This document shows, one piece after another, positions 1 through 8,265 of a stretch of DNA of 64,000 bases. A model generated the notes under the pieces. The model did no database searches. It had not been told where the DNA came from and saw only the letters and a program-made list of their open reading frames with translations. Location of the stretch: positions 1,922,001 to 1,986,000 of the forward strand of contig NZ_CP039250.1 in NCBI RefSeq assembly GCF_004795895.1, written 5' to 3'. Numbering within the stretch: the first letter of the stretch is position 1; each line of letters opens with the position of its first letter. This DNA comes from Sphingopyxis sp. PAMC25046 (GTDB taxonomy: Bacteria; Pseudomonadota; Alphaproteobacteria; Sphingomonadales; Sphingomonadaceae). The position numbers and the translations under genes were made by a program.

Positions 1-2
1 GC

Positions 3-641
3 CACAAGGGCATCCACCTCTATGAAGTCGTCGTCACGGGGCGCGAGGCGCATTCGAGCCTGGTGCACGAGGGCGTGTCGGCGAACATGGTCGCGATCGA
101 CATATTGGGCGTGCTCGGACGCATCGCCGAAAGCGAGCGCGCCTATCACCGCGACGCGCGCTTCGATCCGCCTTGGTCGACGCTGACCGTGGGGACGATC
201 CGCGGCGGTACCGCGGCGAACATCCTGGCGCGCGAATGCCGCTTTACCTTCGACCTGCGCACGGTGCCTGACCGCGACGTCGGTGGCGTGCTCGCGCCCT
301 TCTGGGCAGCGATCGAGGAAGCGCGAGCGCGGCTGAAGGACGAGGGCGAGGAGACCGGCATTACGGTACGGACGATCGCCGAGGTCCCGCCGCTGCGCCG
401 CGAGGAGGAGGGCGCAGCCGAGCGGCTGGCCGCAATGCTGAGCGAGGCCGCGGCCCCGGCGGGCGCGGTATCCTATGGCGCCGAAGCCGGACAATTCCAG
501 ACGGCGGGCATGTCGACGGTGATCTGCGGCCCGGGTTCGATCGTCCAGGCGCATCGTCCCGACGAATATATCGAGATCGCGCAGATTGAGGCGGGCGCGC
601 GCTTCATGTCGAGGTTGATTGCGATGACCCATGCGGAGTAG
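3..641 (+). CDS. M20-family hydrolase, ArgE-like (5' partial)
   Basis: The gene is cut by the left edge of the window; its frame is open from base 3. About 212 residues are visible. They hold the M20 dimerisation (lid) domain, with TGREAHSS near the start, and the C-terminal part of the metal-binding domain, with EAGQF and CGPGSIVQAHRPDEYI, where the QAH histidine is the expected zinc ligand. These blocks match acetylornithine deacetylase/succinyl-diaminopimelate desuccinylase-type M20 enzymes, which remove an N-acyl group from an amino acid. The neighbouring catabolic genes argue for a scavenging deacylase rather than arginine synthesis; that is an inference. The catalytic N-terminal half lies outside the window. 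Confidence 0.85.
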   Translation, partial: HKGIHLYEVVVTGREAHSSLVHEGVSANMVAIDILGVLGRIAESERAYHRDARFDPPWSTLTVGTIRGGTAANILARECRFTFDLRTVPDRDVGGVLAPFWAAIEEARARLKDEGEETGITVRTIAEVPPLRREEEGAAERLAAMLSEAAAPAGAVSYGAEAGQFQTAGMSTVICGPGSIVQAHRPDEYIEIAQIEAGARFMSRLIAMTHAE

Positions 642-650
642 AGATCGGCG

Positions 651-1409
651 ATGCGCGCCGCCCGACCCAAATCCGAAAAATCCGCCGAGCCAGCGGAGGT
701 CCTCGACATAAGCGACGAGGTCGCCCGTCAGTCCTCGGGACAGAAGGTCTATGCCTTGCTGCGCGAGCAGATACTGAACCTCGACCTGCCGCCGAACACC
801 GAGCTGGACGAGGTTCAGTTCAGCCGCGAGCTCGGCTTTTCGCGCACACCGATCCGCGAGGCGCTGATCCGGCTGGCGTCCGACAGCCTGGTGGTGCTGG
901 CGCCGAACCGGGGCGCCCGCGTCGCGCCGCTCGACCTCGATCAGGTGCCGCAGGTGCTTGAGGCGCTCGAGCTTTATGAACGGGCGACCACGCGCTGGGC
1001 CGCCCTCCGCCGGCAGCCGCATCATCTCGACCTGCTCGAACAGCGCAACCGCGAGTTCGCCGCCGCGAGCGAAACGCGCGATCCGCGCCTGATCGTCGAG
1101 GCGAACTGGGCCTTTCACGATGCGATCAATCAGGCGTGCGGGAACAAGTTCCTAGCCGCCGACTGCTCGAAAATGCTGCGCGGCGTGATGCGCCTGTCGC
1201 TGCTCGCCTTTCGCCAGAACGGCGCGGCGCTGCTGAGCTATTCGGACGTCATCGACCAGCATAACCAGATGATCGATGCGATCAGCCGCGGCGATGCGAA
1301 CGAAGCCGAGCGGCTCGTCTACGAGCATTCGGACGAGTTTCGCGAGCGGATGAAGACCTTTGTCGCCGGTGCGAGCACCGCCGATTTCTTGCTGAACGGT
1401 CGCGGCTGA
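651..1409 (+). CDS. GntR-family (FCD) transcriptional regulator
   Basis: The 252-residue protein has an N-terminal winged helix-turn-helix (about residues 25-90; GFSRTPIREALIRLASD is the recognition region of the family) followed by an all-helical FCD ligand-binding domain (about 100-230). In the usual D-x3-H metal motif of FCD domains this protein reads NWAFH, so the aspartate appears replaced by asparagine. It starts 9 bases after the M20 gene and shares its strand. FCD regulators normally sense an organic acid or amino-acid metabolite and repress the adjacent catabolic genes; a matching inverted repeat lies in the divergent promoter at 6953-6975. Family assignment is firm, ligand unknown. 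Confidence 0.93.
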   Translation: MRAARPKSEKSAEPAEVLDISDEVARQSSGQKVYALLREQILNLDLPPNTELDEVQFSRELGFSRTPIREALIRLASDSLVVLAPNRGARVAPLDLDQVPQVLEALELYERATTRWAALRRQPHHLDLLEQRNREFAAASETRDPRLIVEANWAFHDAINQACGNKFLAADCSKMLRGVMRLSLLAFRQNGAALLSYSDVIDQHNQMIDAISRGDANEAERLVYEHSDEFRERMKTFVAGASTADFLLNGRG

Positions 1410-1425
1410 GCCGCGACCGCCAGCT

Positions 1426-2721
1426 TCAGTCCTCCAGATCCTCTGCAACTCTGCCGCTTGCGCGGTAGAAGAAGGCCGCGGTCGGCACGGTCAGCGCCAT
1501 GACGATGATGAGCGCATAGCGCAGCCCTTCGGGGCCGTGAATCGCACTGAAATGGTCGCTGAGCGCGCCGGTGATCACCGGCCCGAGCCCGAAGCCGAGC
1601 AGGTTGCCGAAGAAGAGAACGACTGCGATCGCTGTCGCTCGCCGGGCGCTGCCGCACACCGCATGGATTGCGGCGAAGGCGGCTGGCAGCGCGGCGTAGA
1701 GCAGGATACCCCCGATCGTGCTGACGACCAGAAAGGTCGGCAGGTCGTCGATCAGGAACATCGCACAATTGGGCAGCGTGGCGAGGCCGAAGGCGATGGC
1801 GGGAAAACGCACGATCCAGCGCGGATCGCGCCGCGACAGCGCATCCTGGATCGCGCCGCCGGCGAGGCTGCCGATGAGCACCCCGAGCGCCGATGTCGCG
1901 CCATAATAGAGGCCCGCCTGTTCGATCGGGCTTTCGATCACGCGCACGAGGTAGGAGGGCACGAAGACGAGCGAGCCATAGGCCGCGAAATGATAGAGGG
2001 TGAAGCCCGCGAGCATGAGCACGAACGACCGCTTTCCGACGAGGCGCTCGACCGAGGTACGGAAATCTTCCGTACTGGCGCGGGGCACCGCGGCATCGAC
2101 GCGCTGGCGCGGCTCGTCGAGCACCCACCAGACGAGCGCGGCGATCAACAACCCGGGCAGGCCGAACGCAACGAGCGTCGCGCGCCAGCCATGCGCGGCG
2201 ACGAGCTGCGACCCTGCAGAAAGGCCGATCAGATAGCCGACGGTTCCCGATGTCGCGAAGATGCCGATCGCGCGGGCGCGCTGCGCGGTCGGGAAATAAT
2301 CGACGATCAGCGACTGGGCGGGCGGGGTCGCGCCCGCTTCGCCCACACCGACACCGATACGCGCGAGCAGCAGCTGCCAGAAACTCGCCGCCGCAGCGCA
2401 CAGGACCGTCATCAGGCTCCATACCGAGATCGCGACGGCGATCAGTATCTTGCGGTTACCACGATCGGCGAAGCGCGCGATCGGCAGGCCGAACGCCGAA
2501 TAGAGCAGCGCGAAGGAGAGGCCGCTGAGCAGACCGAGTTGGGTGTCGGAGACCCCGAATTCCTGTTTGATCGGCTCGAGTAGCACCGAAATGACAACGC
2601 GGTCGATCGAGCTCGACGCGCCGACAAGGAAAAGGATCGCGAGGAAGGTCCAGCGGCGTGCCGGAGAATAGAGATGCGCCGCGCCGCCACCCCGTGCGGC
2701 GGGGGTGGGGGTGATGCTCAA
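1426..2721 (-). CDS. MFS transporter
   Basis: The 431-residue protein has the hydrophobic pattern of a 12-helix major facilitator superfamily permease. It begins a few residues in with an RRWTFLAILFLVGASSSIDR-type first helix and carries the loop 2-3 motif region after it (SGLSFALLYSAFGLPIARFADR). The chosen start is a TTG whose last bases overlap the stop of the upstream peptidase gene (TTGA overlap), which implies translational coupling; no ATG fits the N-terminus. It ends 16 bases from the convergent GntR gene. Its likely job is inner-membrane uptake of the compound brought in by the TonB receptor and processed by the S9 peptidase. Confidence 0.88.
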   Translation of the reverse strand: MSITPTPAARGGGAAHLYSPARRWTFLAILFLVGASSSIDRVVISVLLEPIKQEFGVSDTQLGLLSGLSFALLYSAFGLPIARFADRGNRKILIAVAISVWSLMTVLCAAAASFWQLLLARIGVGVGEAGATPPAQSLIVDYFPTAQRARAIGIFATSGTVGYLIGLSAGSQLVAAHGWRATLVAFGLPGLLIAALVWWVLDEPRQRVDAAVPRASTEDFRTSVERLVGKRSFVLMLAGFTLYHFAAYGSLVFVPSYLVRVIESPIEQAGLYYGATSALGVLIGSLAGGAIQDALSRRDPRWIVRFPAIAFGLATLPNCAMFLIDDLPTFLVVSTIGGILLYAALPAAFAAIHAVCGSARRATAIAVVLFFGNLLGFGLGPVITGALSDHFSAIHGPEGLRYALIIVMALTVPTAAFFYRASGRVAEDLED

Positions 2722-4712
2722 TTGCGATCTCGCCACTGTGCGAACCAGCGCAGCACGCGCGTCCCCTGATCGATCTGCGCTTCGTAGCGCGCAGCGGCGT
2801 GCCCCTCTTCGGGGTACAGCACCAGTTCGGTCGGTACGTCGGCAAGCACGAGCGCGTGGTGGAACTGGACCGCCTGCGCCGGCGGGGTGGTCTTGTCCAT
2901 CTCGCCCGCGATCAGCAACGTCGGTGTCGTCACCTTGTTCGCATGCGCCAGCGGGCTCCGCTGGTCGAAGGTGCCGCCGACATCGTACGGATCGCCTTCC
3001 GAATAGAGCGACAGGAATTCCGGATGGTGGGCGGTGAAATACTGGCTGCGCATATCGGTTAGCGGTGCGATCGCGCACGCCGCCTGAAAGCGGCCGGTCT
3101 GGCCGACGAGCCAGGTGGTCATGAAACCGCCGTAGCTGCCGCCGGTCACGAACAGCCGGCTGCCGTCGACCGGATGATTGGCGATCACATGGTCGATGCC
3201 GGCCAATATGTCGTGCACATCCTCGCCCGCCATGTCGCCGATGACGCGCGAGGCGAAATCGAGCCCGCGTCCCGAACTGCCGCGCGGATTGGGGAAGAGC
3301 ACGGCATAGCCCGAACCGACGAGCAGCGCGGCGAGCGGGTTGTCGAAGGTCCAGCTGTCGCGAAACAGGTGCGAGGGGCCACCGTGAATGAAAGCGACGA
3401 GCGGCGGACGTTCGACCCCTTGGGGCATCGCGAGATAGCCGAGTATGTCGAGCCCGTCGCGGCCCTGCCAGCGCACGACTTCGGCCGGTTTCATACGTGC
3501 CTGAACGGGCGCGAGATCGGGCGGGGTCAGATCGAGCAGCATCTGCTCGCCCGTGGCGGTCGAGCGCGCGAGATAGGGATAGCGATCGAAGGCGTGGCCG
3601 GGAACGAGGACGGCGTAGTCGCCTTCCGGGATCGCATAGGGCACTTTGCGCCCCGCGGTGCCCGAGGCGCGCCATTCAATCACGGTGGTATCGCTCGCGA
3701 TATCGAGCGTCCCCGCGACCGACCCCGGTGCGGCGAAGCCCGCGAAGAAGAGGCGGTTCGCATCGCGCCAGGCGAGCGCCGAGACCTGTGCGCCTATATC
3801 GGGCTCGCGCGCCGCGCCGGTCGCGCGGTCGTAGAGGATGAGCGAACCGAGCTGCACCGTGCGGTGGAAGCGTCCCTCGATCGCCGCGATCGTCTTGCCG
3901 TCGGGCGCGGCGGTTACGCCTGCTATCTCAACCTCCGGCGCGGCGAAGCGTTCGAACGCGCCGCCCGCCGCGGGGGCGATCGCGATTTCGGTTTGATACC
4001 ATCCGCCTTCTGTCGGGCTGGCCGAGGTGATCGCGACGACTGCGTCGGGACCGCACCAGTCGGCTTCCCAGACATTTTGGCCATCGGCGCCGACACGCTG
4101 GAGCGCCCCGCTTTCGACGTCGAGAATGTGCGCGCGGCGCCACAGGCCGTCATGGCCGCCGGTTTCGACGGTCGGCATCCATGAGGGGCGTTCGCCGCCA
4201 TCGCCGCCGCCGATGCGTGCGGTCGCCGCCGACCCGGCAGCATCGGCACCGGCGTCGGCGCTCTGGAGCAGAATTCTGCCGCTGTCGGCTGCCCAGACGA
4301 AGCTTTCCACTGCCTCGCCGGCGATCGGTGCGGGCGCGGTGGCGCGATCGAGGGCATCGGCCGATGCGATCATCAACTGGAAATTGCCTGCGCCATGATC
4401 GCGGTCGGACAGGAAGGCGAGCCGGCGGCCGTCGGGTGACCATTTCGGCTGGCTGTCGTTCGCTGCGTCGCTGCCCAGCAGGGTCACCGCGCCGTCGGGG
4501 GCGAGCAGGCCGATGCGGGAGACCGGGAAGCCGCCGCTGGCGCGCATCATCGGACCCGAAAAGGCGATCATGCCGTTTGTCGGATTTGCCGCGACATGGA
4601 CGATGCCATGGAATTGCGCCGCGCCGGGGCGATAGACGCGCTCGAAATAATCGCGGACCTGCGCTTCGATGGCGTTGGCGGAGGAGGGGAGATCGCAATC
4701 CGGGGAAGGCAC
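2718..4712 (-). CDS. S9-family peptidase (prolyl oligopeptidase / acylaminoacyl-peptidase type)
   Basis: The 664-residue protein has an N-terminal beta-propeller of WD/PD40-like repeats (for example SPDGRRLAFLSDRD) over about 60-400 and a C-terminal alpha/beta-hydrolase domain. The nucleophile elbow is GGSYGG, the acid lies in AGEMDKTTPP and the histidine in EEGHAA. No signal peptide is seen at the chosen start, so it is probably cytoplasmic. I chose a GTG with an AAAGG seven bases upstream. A TTG that overlaps the stop of the TonB gene would place the terminator hairpin at 4734-4755 inside the gene. The family releases amino acids or acyl-amino acids from short peptides, fitting a role in opening an imported peptide-like substrate. 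Confidence 0.88.
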   Translation of the reverse strand: MPSPDCDLPSSANAIEAQVRDYFERVYRPGAAQFHGIVHVAANPTNGMIAFSGPMMRASGGFPVSRIGLLAPDGAVTLLGSDAANDSQPKWSPDGRRLAFLSDRDHGAGNFQLMIASADALDRATAPAPIAGEAVESFVWAADSGRILLQSADAGADAAGSAATARIGGGDGGERPSWMPTVETGGHDGLWRRAHILDVESGALQRVGADGQNVWEADWCGPDAVVAITSASPTEGGWYQTEIAIAPAAGGAFERFAAPEVEIAGVTAAPDGKTIAAIEGRFHRTVQLGSLILYDRATGAAREPDIGAQVSALAWRDANRLFFAGFAAPGSVAGTLDIASDTTVIEWRASGTAGRKVPYAIPEGDYAVLVPGHAFDRYPYLARSTATGEQMLLDLTPPDLAPVQARMKPAEVVRWQGRDGLDILGYLAMPQGVERPPLVAFIHGGPSHLFRDSWTFDNPLAALLVGSGYAVLFPNPRGSSGRGLDFASRVIGDMAGEDVHDILAGIDHVIANHPVDGSRLFVTGGSYGGFMTTWLVGQTGRFQAACAIAPLTDMRSQYFTAHHPEFLSLYSEGDPYDVGGTFDQRSPLAHANKVTTPTLLIAGEMDKTTPPAQAVQFHHALVLADVPTELVLYPEEGHAAARYEAQIDQGTRVLRWFAQWRDRN

Positions 4713-4733
4713 GGGCAAACCTTTGAAAAGGCG

Positions 4734-4755
4734 GGGGCCGGATCGCTCCGGCCCC
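4734..4755 (-). terminator. Hairpin after the TonB receptor gene
   Basis: A perfect 9-bp stem (GGGGCCGGA / TCCGGCCCC) with a 4-base loop lies just after the TonB receptor stop and is followed, in the leftward direction, by CGCCTTTTC. This looks like a Rho-independent or attenuating hairpin that would lower expression of the downstream peptidase and MFS genes relative to the receptor. Confidence 0.6.
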
Positions 4756-4765
4756 TGCAAGAGAC

Positions 4766-6892
4766 TCAATAACGGAATTCAAACTGCAGGCCCACCGTGC
4801 GCGGGCGCATGCGATATTCCTGGCTGATGTCCGTCGGGGGCTGGGTGATGCCGTTCCAGTTGCCGATATTCTCGACATAGAGCGACGCGGTCCAGTTGTC
4901 GGGCGATTCGAGCCCGATACTGCCGCGCGCGAGCAAGGGGTCGTCGCTGACGAAATAGCGCGCCGCGCCTGCGGCGAGCAGGCGCGCCGGAATCTTCGAG
5001 CGATAGGTCAGCGAGCCCGAGAGCACGCCCTTCAATCCCGCCTGCCCGACCGGGAAGCGATAATCGAGGAAGCCGCTCGCCGTATATTCGGGAGAGAAGG
5101 CGAGCCGGTCGCCCTTGTTGTAGAGCGTGACGGGTCCGGCAGCGGTCTGCGTCACGATCGGGCCGGCAAGGTCGAGACCGTTCCAGCTGAACGTGCCGCC
5201 GATATCGAGCCCCTCGAGCGGGTGCGCGGTCAGCGCGAGGTCGGCGCCGAAGCCGCTCGCTTTCGGCCCGTTCACCGACGCGGCGAACACGACGCCGTCG
5301 ATATCGACGTTCAGATTCTGCTGAATATCCTTCCAGTCGATATAATAGAGCGCGGCATCGAAGGTCAGTCCGCCGTCGAGCAGGCTACCCTTCGCGCCGA
5401 TTTCGTAGTTCGACAGGCGGTCGGCCTTGACCGGCGGAATGCCGGGCGCGCTGCGGATGATCGTCGGGCTCTGGTTGAAGCCGCTGCGAAAACCCTGCGA
5501 ATAGGAGGCATAGGCGGTGAATTTGCGGCTCGGCAGCCAGGTGATCACCGCGCGCGGGGTGACCGCGTCGAAGGTGTCGGTGCGGCGCGCGAGCGGCTGG
5601 GCCGGATTGCCCGTGGTCGGGGTGACCTCGATCTGGGTCACGCGGTCCTTGAAGTAGCGCAGGCCGCCGGTGACTTCGAGCGTGCCCTCCATGAAGCTGC
5701 GCGTGACTTCGCCGAACGCCGCGAACGAGCGCGACTTGTCCTGGAAGTTGATCGGTGCGGGAAGCACGAACAAGGTCTGGTTCAGAAGGTCGGACGCGTC
5801 GCGATAGAAGCCGCCGACCGACCAGCGCCAGTCGCCGCCACCGGTCGAATTGATCAGCAGCTCCTCGGTGAAGATCTTCGAGCTGATTTCGGTGTGGAGC
5901 GTCTGGTTCGCGGCGAGATTGGTATAGTCGCGCTCGCTGAGGTTGGTGAATTTGAGATAGCTCGTCGCGCTCGACACTTCGAAGGCGCCGAAGTCGTAGC
6001 CGAGTTTGGCGCTGAACGCGTCATAATTGAGCTTTTGCGGCAGGGGGACGGTGGTGAGCTGGTTGCCGTCGTCATTGGCATAGGCGGGTGCGTCCTGATC
6101 GATGCGCGAGATCCACGCCGACAGGCCGAAGCTGAATTCGTCGGTCGGCTGGCCGTTGAGCTTGACGCGCACGTTGCGCGAGCGCGTGTCGTTGGCGTTT
6201 TTGATGCCGCGCGCGGGCTGGTCGATCCAGCCGCCGGCGCTTTCGAAGCCGCCGACGATGCGGAGGCCAAGCTTGTCCTCGACGAGCGGGATGTTGACGG
6301 CCATGTCGCCGCGATAGCTCTGGTCGCCGCCCTCGGTCGCGGCGACGCCGGCGCGTGCCTTGAATTCGAAGCGGTCGAGATTTGCATCGTTGGTGAGGAC
6401 GCGCACGACGCCGTTCAGCGCGTTGGCGCCGTAGAGCGTACCCTGCGGCCCGCGCAGCACTTCGATCCGCGACATGTCATAGGCGTTGGTGTCGGGCAGG
6501 ATCGCCGACTTGACAAGGCCGAAGGGGACCGAATCGATATAGAAGGCCGACGTGCTCGATCCCGCGAGCGTCGCGCCGTTCGCGGCGACGCCGCGGATCG
6601 TGAGCTGCGTCCCGCCGCCCTGCGGCGAGTTGGTGATCGAGATGCCGGCGACCGAACGCAAAGCTTCGGAGACGCCGCCGCTGGCCTGCGCGTCGAGTTC
6701 CTTTCCGCCGAGCGAGGTGATCGAGATCGGCACGTCCTGGAGCCGTTCCTCACGCTTTTGCGCGGTGACGACGATTTCGTTCGCGCTCCCGGCGCCCGCG
6801 TCTTCGTCCGCCGTCTGCGCGGTGGCGGGCGCCGTCCACAGCAGCGCGGCGAGAACGCCAAGGCCCGATCCAGTCTTCAGCTTGCTACGCAT
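4766..6892 (-). CDS. TonB-dependent receptor
   Basis: The 708-residue outer-membrane protein starts with a signal peptide ending near TAPATAQ, then the TonB-box/plug region (EIVVTAQKREERLQDVPISI) typical of the large sphingomonad receptor families. The plug runs to about residue 160 with RIEVLRGPQGTLYG, and a 22-strand barrel follows, ending in the aromatic FEFRY. It is the first gene of a leftward operon with the S9 peptidase and MFS permease and is divergent from the thioesterase/SDR/BKACE/aconitase X operon. This placement suggests uptake of the substrate of the cluster, not a siderophore. The substrate cannot be read from the sequence. Confidence 0.95.
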   Translation of the reverse strand: MRSKLKTGSGLGVLAALLWTAPATAQTADEDAGAGSANEIVVTAQKREERLQDVPISITSLGGKELDAQASGGVSEALRSVAGISITNSPQGGGTQLTIRGVAANGATLAGSSTSAFYIDSVPFGLVKSAILPDTNAYDMSRIEVLRGPQGTLYGANALNGVVRVLTNDANLDRFEFKARAGVAATEGGDQSYRGDMAVNIPLVEDKLGLRIVGGFESAGGWIDQPARGIKNANDTRSRNVRVKLNGQPTDEFSFGLSAWISRIDQDAPAYANDDGNQLTTVPLPQKLNYDAFSAKLGYDFGAFEVSSATSYLKFTNLSERDYTNLAANQTLHTEISSKIFTEELLINSTGGGDWRWSVGGFYRDASDLLNQTLFVLPAPINFQDKSRSFAAFGEVTRSFMEGTLEVTGGLRYFKDRVTQIEVTPTTGNPAQPLARRTDTFDAVTPRAVITWLPSRKFTAYASYSQGFRSGFNQSPTIIRSAPGIPPVKADRLSNYEIGAKGSLLDGGLTFDAALYYIDWKDIQQNLNVDIDGVVFAASVNGPKASGFGADLALTAHPLEGLDIGGTFSWNGLDLAGPIVTQTAAGPVTLYNKGDRLAFSPEYTASGFLDYRFPVGQAGLKGVLSGSLTYRSKIPARLLAAGAARYFVSDDPLLARGSIGLESPDNWTASLYVENIGNWNGITQPPTDISQEYRMRPRTVGLQFEFRY

Positions 6893-6952
6893 AATGTCCC
6901 CTTTTGCACGTTTTATGGATTGTGACGAGAGTGCGAATACCCAATGAACACA

Positions 6953-6975
6953 TTGTGTATAATCTGTGTAGACAA
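6953..6975. promoter_or_regulatory. Inverted-repeat operator candidate in the divergent promoter
   Basis: Arms TTGTGTA and TAGACAA (6 of 7 positions pair) are separated by nine bases, in an AT-rich stretch between the divergent TonB receptor and thioesterase genes. TTGT..ACAA ends are characteristic of sites for GntR/FCD regulators. The nearby GntR gene is the obvious candidate to bind here and control both operons; this is an inference. Confidence 0.5.
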
Positions 6976-7025
6976 GTCAAGCGCGGGCGATTAGTCCGAT
7001 GCCATCGGCAACGGAAAGGTGCGAC

Positions 7026-7487
7026 ATGGAACAAGAAATCACCGTAGAATCAGTGGGAAGCGCTCCCGTCGAAACCTTTCGCGGAGTCGTCTTTCCGTGG
7101 CATTGCGACGCGATGGGGCACATGTCGGTGCAGCATCAGATGCCGCTTCTCGACAATGCCGTCTATCATCTGCTCGGCTTTTTCGGCCCCGTCGCGGCCG
7201 AGGTCGATGGCCGCCGCGCAGGCTGGGCCGATGTCTCGCACGAAATTCGCTATCTCGACGAAATGACCGCGGGCGACCTGCTCGTCCTTTCGAGCGGCAT
7301 CCTGTCGGTCGGGCGTTCGTCGATCCGGCACCGGACCATCCTGTCGCGGCGCCCCGATGCGACGGCCTGCACGATCATGGAGGGCGTCACCGCCCGCTTC
7401 GACCTCTGCGCGCGCAAAGCGACGCCGCTGTCCGATCGCGAACGCGCGATAGCCGAGCGGCTGATGCTGCCGGCCGAAACAAACTGA
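7026..7487 (+). CDS. Acyl-CoA thioesterase, hotdog fold (4HBT-like)
   Basis: The 153-residue protein has the hotdog signature FPWHCDAMGH followed by the long helix (MPLLDNAVYHLLGFF). The Asp in HCDAMGH is the usual catalytic acid of 4-hydroxybenzoyl-CoA-type thioesterases. The ATG is set by a GGAAAGG six bases upstream. It is the first gene of the rightward operon and is followed by an SDR and a BKACE. In carnitine degradation a betainyl-CoA thioesterase of this fold acts right after the BKACE, so a parallel role, hydrolysing the acyl-CoA made by the BKACE here, is plausible. The real substrate is unknown. Confidence 0.83.
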   Translation: MEQEITVESVGSAPVETFRGVVFPWHCDAMGHMSVQHQMPLLDNAVYHLLGFFGPVAAEVDGRRAGWADVSHEIRYLDEMTAGDLLVLSSGILSVGRSSIRHRTILSRRPDATACTIMEGVTARFDLCARKATPLSDRERAIAERLMLPAETN

Positions 7488-7504
7488 ACCAGAGGGAGAC
7501 TTTA

Positions 7505-8263
7505 ATGCAACGAGTGCTGGTAACCGGTGCGGGCGACAGCGTCGGCCGAGCGATCGCCGAGCGTTTCCTGCAAAAGGGCGCGAAGGTGCATATCTGCGAC
7601 GTGCGCGGCGATGCCGTCGCGGCGACGCTGGCGGCCAATCCGGGAATGAGCGGCAGCGTCACCGACGTCGGCGTGCGCGCCGAGGTCGACGCGCTGTTCG
7701 ACGATGTCCGCGCGCAGGTCGGCGACCTGTCCATCCTGGTCAACGTCGTCGGCATGGCGGGCCCGCGTGCGCCGATCGAGGATATCGACGAGGATGAATG
7801 GGATAAGACGATCGCGGTCAACCTGTCGGGTATGTTCTATACGATGAAGCGCGCCGTCCCGATGCTGAAGGCGAACGGCGGCGGGTCGATCGTCAATTTT
7901 TCGACCTGTTCGACGCGAACCGGCATTCCGTTCCGCGCGCCCTATATCGCGTCGAAGGCGGGGGTCGAAGGGCTGACGAAGAACAGCGCGCGCGAGCTGG
8001 GTCCGTCGGGAATCCGTGTCAACGCAATCCTGCCCGGCATCATCAACAACGACCGCTTCCGCTTCATCGTCCAGCGCAACGTCGACGCGACGGGCCGCAG
8101 CTTCGAGGATATCGAGAACGACTATCTCAAATATGTGTCGCTGCGCTGCAAGGTCGAACTCTCCGAGTTCGCGGACATGGTCGAATTCATCACCTCGGAC
8201 GCCGGCAAGAAGATCACCGGCGAGATCATCGCCGTCAGTGGCAACATGGAATGGGAAGAATGA
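7505..8263 (+). CDS. SDR-family NAD(P)-dependent oxidoreductase
   Basis: The 252-residue protein has a Rossmann start (VTGAGDSVGRA), the NVVG motif in place of the usual NNAG, a Ser in NFSTCSTRTG and the catalytic YIASK (Y-x3-K). These make it a classical short-chain dehydrogenase. AGGGAGA precedes the ATG. The gene lies directly before the BKACE gene (2-base gap). The simplest reading is oxidation of a beta-hydroxy acid to the beta-keto acid that BKACE cleaves. It is not related to the L-carnitine dehydrogenase family, so the substrate is probably not carnitine itself. Confidence 0.9.
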   Translation: MQRVLVTGAGDSVGRAIAERFLQKGAKVHICDVRGDAVAATLAANPGMSGSVTDVGVRAEVDALFDDVRAQVGDLSILVNVVGMAGPRAPIEDIDEDEWDKTIAVNLSGMFYTMKRAVPMLKANGGGSIVNFSTCSTRTGIPFRAPYIASKAGVEGLTKNSARELGPSGIRVNAILPGIINNDRFRFIVQRNVDATGRSFEDIENDYLKYVSLRCKVELSEFADMVEFITSDAGKKITGEIIAVSGNMEWEE

Positions 8264-8265
8264 CG

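Noticed and set aside
1426-3675. Apparent 749-residue protein ending as the MFS transporter
   Set aside because: The N-terminal 318 residues are an antisense-like shadow inside the S9 peptidase gene; the permease starts at the coupled TTG at 2721.
5222-6925. Long open frame on the plus strand opposite the first TonB receptor gene
   Set aside because: It mirrors a clearly conserved receptor in high-GC sequence and its translation (Arg/Asp/Glu/Gly-rich) has no family features.
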